Below, one piece after another: positions 1-5,446 of a stretch of 7,448 nucleotides of DNA. The translations under genes and the position numbers were made by a program. Source of the stretch: Candidatus Poribacteria bacterium (GTDB lineage: Bacteria > Poribacteria > WGA-4E > WGA-3G); assembly GCA_009835515.1 (NCBI GenBank), contig VXXH01000206.1, positions 1-7,448 on the forward strand, read 5' to 3'. Numbering within the stretch: the stretch's first letter is position 1; each line of letters begins with the position of its first letter. The notes below the pieces were generated by a model, which did not search any database, was not told where the DNA came from, and saw nothing but the letters and a program-made list of their open reading frames with translations.

Positions 1-306
1 CCACCTCCTTTCATCTGCATCGAAGAACCAGAAAACGGTCTGTATCATAAGCTTTTAGAGACATTAGCCGATGAATTCCGCGAACACGCCACTGGACACA
101 AAGGCGGTTCACAGGTATTTATTACGACGCATCAACCCTACTTTGTTAATGCCTTAGAGCCGAAAGAGGTCTGGATTCTGGAAAAGGGTGAAGACGGATT
201 TTCCCAGATCCGTAGAGCAAGCGAAGATCCGCTTGTGAATGACCTTGTCGAAGAGGGGCTGCCCTTGGGTGGACTCTGGTATAGCGATTATCTGGATCCG
301 AGGTGA
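1..306 (+). CDS. AAA_21/OLD-type ABC ATPase, C-terminal part (5' end outside window)
   Basis: The open frame runs from base 1 to the TGA at 304-306, giving the last 101 residues of a larger protein. At residues 4-12 of the fragment, FICIEEPENGL is a Walker B plus D-loop, with the double Glu expected of ABC/SMC-like ATPases. About 35 residues later VFITTHQPYFVNAL gives the switch (H-loop) histidine. The tail ends in WILEKGEDGFSQIRRAS and GLPLGGLWYSDYLDPR, which I recall as typical of the stand-alone ATPases encoded next to DUF4276 genes. These proteins hydrolyse ATP as head-to-head dimers and often drive a partner nuclease or toxin. The Walker A region lies outside the window, so its integrity cannot be judged. 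The DUF4276 gene follows directly: its Shine-Dalgarno sequence (300-305) overlaps this stop codon, implying translational coupling. The ATPase class is well supported. A defence role is inferred. Confidence 0.85.
   Translation, partial: PPPFICIEEPENGLYHKLLETLADEFREHATGHKGGSQVFITTHQPYFVNALEPKEVWILEKGEDGFSQIRRASEDPLVNDLVEEGLPLGGLWYSDYLDPR
300..305 (+). promoter_or_regulatory. Shine-Dalgarno for the ATG-311 start of the DUF4276 gene
   Basis: GAGGTG lies five bases before ATG 311 and overlaps the TGA stop (304-306) of the upstream ATPase. This is classic spacing for translational coupling. The competing GTG at 303 sits inside this site and has no SD of its own in the preceding TATCTGGATCC. The site therefore argues that 311 was the original start and that the frame now open from 303 is a by-product of the frameshift. 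Confidence 0.6.
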
Positions 307-310
307 TTGG

Positions 311-935
311 ATGCATTTTGAGATACTTGTTGAAGACTCTTGACATCCTTATACCTAAAATTATCAGTAATCAACATAAGTTTAAGGTGCGTCCGTACCA
401 AGGCATTGGTCATATTCCCAAAAATCTAACCAATCCTGCCAACGCGAATACAAACCTTTTGATTAATCAACTTCCCATGCAGCTTAGGGCGTACGGGAAA
501 AGGTACGCTAATGATCCTACCAAAGTCGTAATTGTGGTGTGTGATTTGGATAATAACTGCTTGAAGACGTTTCGCCAGCGACTCTTCACTGTCTTGAATA
601 CTTGTAACCCCAGACCAAAGACTCGGTTTTGTATCGCTATAGAAGAGGGTGAAGCTTGGCTCTTGGGTGATATTCCGGCAATCAAGGCAGCTTATCCGAA
701 AGCCAAGGACAATGTTCTGAATAATTATCAAAACGATTCTATTTGTGGCACGTGGGAACTTCTGGCTGATGCTATAGTCGCTGGAGGTTCAAAGGCACTT
801 GGAAAGAGGCCTTGGTATGTCATCGGGAGAGAGAAATCAGTATGGGCGCAGAAAATTGCCCCAAAGATGAATATAAACAAAAATGCGTCACCCAGCTTCT
901 GTTATTTTCGAGATAAGATTCGAGAACTGATCTGA
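311..935 (+). pseudogene. DUF4276 family protein, 5' frameshifted (probable TOPRIM-like partner of the upstream ATPase)
   Basis: The natural start is ATG 311, five bases after the SD-like GAGGTG at 300-305. It reads MHFEILVEDS and meets TGA at 341-343. MHFEILVED is the usual N terminus of DUF4276 proteins as I remember them. The remainder (KTLDILIPKII onward, to the stop at 933-935) lies in the frame that is also open from GTG 303. That frame spells a non-family start, VIGCILRYLL. A short deletion between GAC 335 and CTT 339 has probably removed the usual SGKK-like link and shifted the frame. The rest looks conserved: GIGHIPKNL, VVIVVCDLDNNC (Asp-x-Asp), CNPRP, FCIAIEEGEAWLLGDIPAIKAAYPKAK, NDSICGTWELLADA and a C-terminal ASPSFCYFRDKIREL. 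Glu in LVED followed later by D-x-D fits a TOPRIM-like metal site (inference). A GTG-303 product of 210 residues would lack that Glu. Alternatives are a tolerated GTG start, recoding at the TGA, or an assembly error. Confidence 0.75.
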
Positions 936-970
936 GTATCCATCATCGACCTATCAACTTATTGGAAACT

Positions 971-977
971 AAGGAGA
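971..977 (+). promoter_or_regulatory. Ribosome binding site of the Gfo/Idh/MocA gene
   Basis: AAGGAGA lies nine bases before ATG 987, in an A-rich leader. It is a near-consensus Shine-Dalgarno and fixes the start of the 324-residue protein. The 51-bp gap after the DUF4276 stop (936-986) holds no hairpin and no clear -10/-35 pair, so read-through from the upstream genes is possible. Confidence 0.75.
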
Positions 978-986
978 AAAAACAGT

Positions 987-1961
987 ATGAATCAACAAAA
1001 TTTGAAAATCGCTTTTATCGGTGTTGGTGGCATCGCTGGCAGCTACCGCCGAAGCCTTAATCAACTTGAACGTCCGATTGCAGCGGTCTGTGATATAAAC
1101 GCCGAACGCGCCACAGCGATCGCTACTGAAGAAAATGCTGTGGCATATACTGCCCACACTGAGATGCTACAGAAAGAGAAACCGGATGTCGTGTTTACCT
1201 GTATCCCCCCGGGTGCGCACACAACACAGGTGGCAGATGCAGCAGCGTCAGGTGCGGCAGTTTTCGTCGCTAAACCCGTTGCACAAGATTTGGAAACCGC
1301 ACAACACGTTCGCGACGCAATTGGCACTGCAGGCGTTATCAATCAAGTCGGTTATATGGCACGCTATAGCGATATTACAGCGAAAGCGAAGGAATTGGTC
1401 GGCAATCAGAGGCTTACGATGGGGATCGGACGGTTTCTCACAAGGATGGGTGCGAACCACCCGTGGTGGGGAAAATATGACGTATCACGTGGACAGATGG
1501 TGGAGCAGACGACCCACGTCTTTGACCTCATCCGCTACTTCCTCGGCGATGTTGACAGCGTTCAGGCTTACGGTATCAAAAATGTTTCCGACGGGATTGC
1601 CGATTTTGAGGAGTGTACCGTCTGCAACCTGAAATTTCAAAGCGGTGCGGTAGGGAGTATTACGAGTACCTGTGTCGCTCGCGCGCACGAGAATTTCGCT
1701 ACTGAACTCGTAGGCGATGATCTCTATCTCAAACTCACGCACGATTCTGGATTACGCGGTCAGATTGGCGGTGAAGGCATTGACTTTACCGGCACAGAAG
1801 CCGGTTATTTCCGACAGGTTGAGCAGTTCATCAAAGCGGTTGACGCAAACGATCAGGGATTGGTACTCTCGCCCTACGCCGATGCTGCGAAGAGCCTGGC
1901 TGTGACACTCGCTGCGAATCGTTCGTTGGAAACAGGACAGGTTGAACAAGTCGCCAAGTGA
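987..1961 (+). CDS. Gfo/Idh/MocA family oxidoreductase
   Basis: A 324-residue cytoplasmic NAD(P)-dependent dehydrogenase of the Gfo/Idh/MocA family, which usually acts on sugars, inositols or amino-sugar derivatives. The N-terminal Rossmann fold begins with IAFIGVGGIAGSY (glycine loop, residues 9-20). AAVCDIN follows, with Asp36 at the end of strand 2, which favours NAD(H). Next are the usual DVVFTCIPPGAH (67-78) and the lysine-proline motif VFVAKPVAQDLETA (92-105). The normal family triplet is EKP; here it is AKP, with Lys96 kept. The C-terminal domain carries the active-site-like HVFDLIRYFLG (His177, Asp180) and GGEGIDFTG near residue 260. The length is at the short end for the family but complete. 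The start is fixed by AAGGAGA at 971-977. The stop TGA lies only 12 bp from the stop of the convergent gene. The substrate cannot be told from sequence. The GH88 gene in the window makes a uronic-acid-derived sugar one possibility, but the two are not in one operon. Confidence 0.93.
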   Translation: MNQQNLKIAFIGVGGIAGSYRRSLNQLERPIAAVCDINAERATAIATEENAVAYTAHTEMLQKEKPDVVFTCIPPGAHTTQVADAAASGAAVFVAKPVAQDLETAQHVRDAIGTAGVINQVGYMARYSDITAKAKELVGNQRLTMGIGRFLTRMGANHPWWGKYDVSRGQMVEQTTHVFDLIRYFLGDVDSVQAYGIKNVSDGIADFEECTVCNLKFQSGAVGSITSTCVARAHENFATELVGDDLYLKLTHDSGLRGQIGGEGIDFTGTEAGYFRQVEQFIKAVDANDQGLVLSPYADAAKSLAVTLAANRSLETGQVEQVAK

Positions 1962-1973
1962 TTGAGAAAGAGG

Positions 1974-2474
1974 TTAACGTTTACTTGACTTTGCCAAAGC
2001 CTGTGCTAAATTTCCTTGATGACCGCATCGCTGAGTGTTAATCGGGAATTCTGCGCCTCGGAATGTAATCCTGGAAGTTCTAAGCTTCTTGAGTTGCGCT
2101 TTGTGAATCTTCTTGCGGTGGAACATTACTGGAACGCAATCCGTTTTAACGGTGCTCGGGACCAAACCATCAATGATATGGGCACCCGCTTGTAATTGTT
2201 TGCTTATTTTTGTTGCATCAGGACTGCCCTTGAGTTCCATGGGAACGCTAACGAGGCTATTTTGGATATCGTCAATATAGAAAAGAATAAGGTCGCATTG
2301 ATTTGTATCTGTTCTATCGGTTGGAAAAGCAATATCTACATCTAAAACAACACGCTCTGATGGTATATTCGCCATAGAGACGCGGCACCCTTCCTTGGTA
2401 TATGGCGATGTTGCTTTTCTGTCTCCGATCCACTGACGAATCTCCTCAAGAGCCTCATGAAGATTCACGTTCAT
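1974..2474 (-). CDS. PD-(D/E)XK nuclease-like small protein, partner of the adjacent ATPase
   Basis: A 166-residue soluble protein from ATG 2474. A longer frame is open to a TTG at 2495, but the SD AAAGGTGGAG immediately precedes the ATG, so I take 2474. I do not know a named family. The core reads like a PD-(D/E)XK restriction-endonuclease fold: Asp61 in CDLILFYID, then strand VSVPMELKGS with Glu80-x-Lys82, then a helix with Gln93 (ISKQLQAGAHII). The D-(18)-ExK-(10)-Q spacing suits this superfamily. An upstream strand, GCRVSMANIPSERVVLDVDIAFP (29-51), matches a layout I recall from unnamed proteins also encoded next to ATPases. The C terminus is basic (KKIHKAQLKKLRTSRITFRG), compatible with nucleic-acid contact. 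It overlaps the ATPase stop by 20 bp, so the two are translationally coupled. A nuclease effector gated by the ATPase is the likeliest role, but this is inference. There is no signal peptide or membrane segment. Confidence 0.8.
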   Translation of the reverse strand: MNVNLHEALEEIRQWIGDRKATSPYTKEGCRVSMANIPSERVVLDVDIAFPTDRTDTNQCDLILFYIDDIQNSLVSVPMELKGSPDATKISKQLQAGAHIIDGLVPSTVKTDCVPVMFHRKKIHKAQLKKLRTSRITFRGAEFPINTQRCGHQGNLAQALAKSSKR

Positions 2475-3891
2475 CTCCACCTTTCTTTTTCTCAAATCTC
2501 TGTTGGAGATTCACTGAGCGGTTGTAAAGTCCTTCAGCAACATCCTCGAAATCCTTTGGAGAGATCCCTACTCTGGTATCAAATGCGATTTCCCTGACCG
2601 ACTCATCCTTTTGGAAATGCCATGCCCCGACTTCTTCTGGTAATAACCAACTCGCGGGTTCGTCGGTTTCCTCTGCTAATAACCCTTCAAGAACCAAATT
2701 TCCTATTTCCTCAAGCAGCCAGTCACTGTGTGTTGTCACGATCACCCTCACCCCCGCACGGACCAAACGTGCAAGAATAACTGCCATATCCGCTTGGGCA
2801 CCGGGGTGCAGATGTGCTTCCGGTTCTTCAATAATAAGTGTATCTCCAGGGCGAACAAGACCTCGGAGATAGAGAACTAAGGGGGCAAGTTCAGATACCA
2901 TTGATGAAGTTTGATTAAGGTGAATTTCCTCCTTTGTTCCATGAGGTCGATAGTAAAACTCTGGATATCCACTCAGCAAAGGTTTAGCGATTATCTTTCC
3001 TAATAGGACATTGTTCTCTAGAGCTTCAGCAATAGCAGCAAGTATTGTGCTATCTGAGTCCTTATTTTCTTCATAAAGGGGAAGTTGTTTCATGAAATCT
3101 ACAACCACCGATGAAAGTGTCGGGATATCCGAACCATTTGAACGAACAGCTCGCTCCATCAGAGAACTTGCCATGACTCGATGACTCTGGATGATACCGC
3201 TTCGAGAGGCTGGCAAATAATACCTTTTTTGACTATCTGGAGGACCGTCAGTGAATTCATCACTATATGTTGGATTCCATAATGGCTCATCCTCAGGGGC
3301 AAGGACCAAATCAGTATTGATTGCCCCATCTACGACGAGGTCTGATTTGGTAGTTATCATGTTGAAATTCCACCATTCTTGATCTTCGCTACTCACCTTT
3401 AGAAAAACCTGCATTTCACGATGGGTACTACCAGTAAACTGTATGAGGTTTGAAACCGATTTAAGATCAAAACAGCGATTAAGTTCACCACCAATAACTT
3501 TCGGATTTGTGAGATTTGACTGCAGATAGTTGCGCAGCTCTTGAGGTATATCCGAGAACTTAAATGGAGAACGACTGCTCATTAGTTTTTTAAGTAACTC
3601 CGTTGTAGCGTTATCCAGTTCGTGTATTGCCTTCTTCTCCTCAGCAGATACTGATAAAAAATATCTGTTCCGAAGTTGGTAGAGTACAGAAAATAAGGGA
3701 AGCGGAGTGAACCCCTCGGAGATACCGTGCAAAGCATATACCAACGTAGCAAAATAGGTTTTCCCAGTGTTACTGGGACCAACAAATACCGTCAGCGGAC
3801 GCAAATCAATATCCGCTTTAGCAATAGGACCGAAGTTCTCAACACTAATCTCGACATTCGGATGTTGTTGTGTGTCTTTGATTTCGCTCAT
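2455..3891 (-). CDS. AAA_15/AAA_21-type ABC ATPase (SMC/OLD-like), stand-alone
   Basis: A complete 478-residue ATPase. The N terminus has ISVENFGPIAKADIDLRPLTVFVG (15-38), the typical opening strands of AAA_15/AAA_21 proteins. Walker A, GPSNTGKT, is at 38-45. A variable insert domain fills about residues 60-325 and contains the conserved-looking RYYLPASRSGIIQSH. SSMVSELAPLVLYLRG near 329 stands where the ABC signature helix falls. Walker B plus D-loop, LIIEEPEAHLHPG, starts at 352, with catalytic Glu at 356. The switch histidine is in VIVTTHSDWLLEEI (His388). All the ATPase motifs are intact. There is no TOPRIM domain in the C-terminal 90 residues, so this is not a full OLD nuclease; the nuclease function appears to be supplied by the overlapping PD-(D/E)XK-like gene. 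Such pairs are common in phage-defence modules, but the role is inferred. The start ATG 3891 has AGGAG five bases upstream. Confidence 0.9.
   Translation of the reverse strand: MSEIKDTQQHPNVEISVENFGPIAKADIDLRPLTVFVGPSNTGKTYFATLVYALHGISEGFTPLPLFSVLYQLRNRYFLSVSAEEKKAIHELDNATTELLKKLMSSRSPFKFSDIPQELRNYLQSNLTNPKVIGGELNRCFDLKSVSNLIQFTGSTHREMQVFLKVSSEDQEWWNFNMITTKSDLVVDGAINTDLVLAPEDEPLWNPTYSDEFTDGPPDSQKRYYLPASRSGIIQSHRVMASSLMERAVRSNGSDIPTLSSVVVDFMKQLPLYEENKDSDSTILAAIAEALENNVLLGKIIAKPLLSGYPEFYYRPHGTKEEIHLNQTSSMVSELAPLVLYLRGLVRPGDTLIIEEPEAHLHPGAQADMAVILARLVRAGVRVIVTTHSDWLLEEIGNLVLEGLLAEETDEPASWLLPEEVGAWHFQKDESVREIAFDTRVGISPKDFEDVAEGLYNRSVNLQQRFEKKKGGDERESS
2475..2484 (-). promoter_or_regulatory. Ribosome binding site deciding the ATG-2474 start
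   Basis: On the minus strand AAAGGTGGAG ends directly at ATG 2474. The AAGG part has about five bases of spacing. The site lies inside the last codons of the ATPase gene (KKKGGD) and is the reason for preferring ATG 2474 over the TTG at 2495. Confidence 0.55.
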
Positions 3892-3896
3892 TGTTG

Positions 3897-3901
3897 CTCC
3901 T
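3897..3901 (-). promoter_or_regulatory. Ribosome binding site of the AAA ATPase gene
   Basis: AGGAG on the minus strand lies five bases before ATG 3891. It starts two bases beyond the edge of the palindrome at 3904-3919, so a hairpin formed in the mRNA would sit directly against the ribosome landing site and could influence translation of the ATPase and, by coupling, of its partner. Confidence 0.65.
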
Positions 3902-3903
3902 AC

Positions 3904-3919
3904 GGGCGATGAATCGCCC
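3904..3919. repeat. Short palindrome GGGCGAT-GA-ATCGCCC between the GH88 and ATPase genes
   Basis: Two perfect 7-bp arms (3904-3910 and 3913-3919) are separated by GA and flanked by TAC on the left and TACTAC on the right. It is too tight and lacks a T-run, so it is not a standard intrinsic terminator on either strand. Extragenic palindromes of this form (GTAGGGGCGAT..ATCGCCC) are, to my memory, highly repeated in Poribacteria-like genomes, which would make it a dispersed REP-like element. The copy number cannot be checked here. Confidence 0.6.
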
Positions 3920-3941
3920 TACTACAAACAGAAACTCGCCA

Positions 3942-5312
3942 TTAAAAAAACGTCAGATACGGTTTGCCAGTTATTTCCCGCCACAATAGGACTGCAAGTT
4001 CGCGGGCGTGGTAATCGCCCCACATGGATGCCTCTCCGCATGGAATCTTTCGACCCTCTGGTACATGATCCCACCCATTCGGACGGTGATACACCGAGTG
4101 CAATAGCAATCCTTGATGTGCATCGGATTCCGAGAGATACGGTTCAGCGAAAAGCGTCTTGGCGACGGTTAAGCCTGCTTGGTAATAGGAATTGCCTGCT
4201 TCTGTTTCACCGTGCTCTTTGAGGTAGTTTCCGAGTCGGATTAACCCTTGCGCTGCAATCGCTGCGGCGGAACTGTCCACCGGTTCAAGATCGTTATACG
4301 GATCCGCAGGGACTGCCAAATAATCACCGAGTTCGGCTAAACCGGGAGCACCGGTATCCCAATACGGAATTCCGTCTTGCGCTGTGTTCTCAATATAGAA
4401 ATCGGCAGTGGCTTCCGCGGCCTTGCGCATGTGTGCTGTTGCCAAACCATACCCACCGAAAGGTTCCAGATCATCTTCCGTTAGCGTATCAAAGAACTCA
4501 AGCTGCTCGGCGTAGCCTGTAATAATCCACGCCAACCCGCGTGTCCACGTCGTAAACGGCGAATACCCCTGTTGCGTACTTGGGCAGCGGTAGTTCCCAT
4601 CGTTGGTATTGAAGATCGATTCATGCACCACCCGTCCACGTAGATCGTAAGCGTCGCGTCCTTCGCCATAGTAGACGTTATAGGCTGCCGTTGTCTGTGA
4701 ATGCTGGAGCAGGCGTTCCAATAGATTAACAGCGACATCACCTTCATCCATCAGTACTGCACCGAGCGTATGCCCAAGTCCTAAAACTCGTAGAGAGCGG
4801 ATCGTGTCTGAAAAGAGCGAATGGGGACCGTTGAAAGATGCGATATATCCTGTCCCGTCCTTAATCCGGGTCCAGCGACTCGCTTGGACGGCGGCGGAGG
4901 CTTTGAGTGCGAGCTCATAGAAATGCATCTCGTTATCGTCTTGCGGAATCACACCTTCTCGCATGAGACGACGGAGGTTCCCATAAGTTGAGACGTTATT
5001 AAACCCGTGGTCATGTACACCGATGTGTGTGACATGTGGTGCCATCTTCTCAATCGTATTCCGTCTGCCGATCTCAAGGAACTGTTCATCACCGGTGGCA
5101 TCAAATTGGAGGATGGCAGAGCCGAATTGGAACCCTTGTGTCCACTCTGTCCAGCCGCGTGTCGTGTAGGTGCCAGCAACGGTAAAGACAGGTGTGCCTT
5201 TTTCAGGGGGCCACGTGTCCTCAATGGCTAAAATCTTTTGACCTGAGTATTCAAAAAGCCGCTCAAGCTGAGGCTTTAGGTCGGTCGGACGTAATGAATC
5301 GTTTATCTGCAT
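3942..5312 (-). CDS. Glycoside hydrolase family 88 protein (unsaturated glucuronyl hydrolase-like)
   Basis: A 456-residue protein of the (alpha/alpha)6-barrel GH88 family. These enzymes release the 4,5-unsaturated uronic acid left on oligosaccharides by polysaccharide lyases, by hydrating its double bond. Motifs seen are: WTQGFQFGSAIL (57-68); IGVHDHGFNNVSTYG with Asp101, matching the first conserved Asp; LFSDTIRSLRVLGLGH with Asp169, matching the second; TTWTRGLAWIITGYAEQL; VDSSAAAIAAQGLIRLG; and near the C terminus CGEASMWGDYHARELAVLLW. The last three correspond to the usual W-x-RGQAW, DSSAAAIA and GDYF-x-EAL blocks of the family. It is somewhat longer than typical UGL enzymes (under 400 residues). 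No signal peptide is visible, so it is probably cytoplasmic. No lyase or uptake gene lies nearby, so the substrate is open. The best SD (5326-5332) sits unusually far from ATG 5312, with no in-frame start between. Confidence 0.88.
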   Translation of the reverse strand: MQINDSLRPTDLKPQLERLFEYSGQKILAIEDTWPPEKGTPVFTVAGTYTTRGWTEWTQGFQFGSAILQFDATGDEQFLEIGRRNTIEKMAPHVTHIGVHDHGFNNVSTYGNLRRLMREGVIPQDDNEMHFYELALKASAAVQASRWTRIKDGTGYIASFNGPHSLFSDTIRSLRVLGLGHTLGAVLMDEGDVAVNLLERLLQHSQTTAAYNVYYGEGRDAYDLRGRVVHESIFNTNDGNYRCPSTQQGYSPFTTWTRGLAWIITGYAEQLEFFDTLTEDDLEPFGGYGLATAHMRKAAEATADFYIENTAQDGIPYWDTGAPGLAELGDYLAVPADPYNDLEPVDSSAAAIAAQGLIRLGNYLKEHGETEAGNSYYQAGLTVAKTLFAEPYLSESDAHQGLLLHSVYHRPNGWDHVPEGRKIPCGEASMWGDYHARELAVLLWREITGKPYLTFF

Positions 5313-5325
5313 TGGACTATGATTG

Positions 5326-5332
5326 CCTCCTC
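5326..5332 (-). promoter_or_regulatory. Likely ribosome binding site of the GH88 gene, with long spacing
   Basis: GAGGAGG on the minus strand is a strong Shine-Dalgarno but lies 13 bases from ATG 5312, longer than the usual 5-10. No in-frame ATG, GTG or TTG lies between, so ATG 5312 remains the best start and translation may be less efficient than the SD suggests. Confidence 0.5.
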
Positions 5333-5340
5333 AGTTAGAT

Positions 5341-5446
5341 TGTTGGGTTTCGCTATGTCTATTTCTATGAATAGATCATTGAAAAGAGGTACTTTCCCGA
5401 TAGATTTAAGGTTTCTTGGTCATTCACCGCTCTACCCAACCTACGA
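5341..5446. repeat. Split palindromic repeat (GTTGGGT ... ACCCAAC) between the heptose and GH88 genes
   Basis: TGTTGGGTTTCGCTATG begins at 5341 and CGCTCTACCCAACCTACGA ends at 5447. The inverted core GTTGGGT (5342-5348) pairs with ACCCAAC (5434-5440). The two ends resemble the outer halves of a compact repeat I recall as common in Poribacteria and some cyanobacteria, in which they are joined by only a few bases. Here about 85 bp separate the cores. The interior is AT-rich and holds a weak 6-bp hairpin (TCTATT 5358-5363 with AATAGA 5370-5375). The right arm runs over the stop codon (5441-5443) of the adenylyltransferase gene. Within this 128-bp gap I see no convincing promoter or terminator. 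Confidence 0.4.

Noticed and set aside
303..345. GTG 303 as the normal start of a 210-residue DUF4276 protein
   Set aside because: It has no SD of its own, its first ten or so residues are unlike the family, and the family N terminus is visible in the ATG-311 frame with a good SD. It may still be used, but not as the ancestral start.
936..986. Promoter in the gap before the dehydrogenase
   Set aside because: No convincing -35/-10 pair at sensible spacing, only the SD.
1135..1632. 165-residue plus-strand frame inside the dehydrogenase gene
   Set aside because: Shadow of the Gfo/Idh/MocA gene. Its composition is rich in Arg, Trp, Ser and Cys, with no recognisable motif.
2475..2495. TTG 2495 as start of the PD-(D/E)XK-like gene (173 residues)
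   Set aside because: It adds MRKRKVE with no SD, while ATG 2474 has AAAGGTGGAG directly upstream.
3904..3941. Palindrome as an intrinsic terminator for the GH88 gene
   Set aside because: On the minus strand the hairpin is followed by GTAGGAGCAACA, not a T-run. The T-run near 3942-3950 precedes the hairpin instead of following it.
3767..4222. 151-residue plus-strand frame crossing the palindrome
   Set aside because: Antisense to the starts and ends of two well-supported genes and spans the repeat. No SD or domain.
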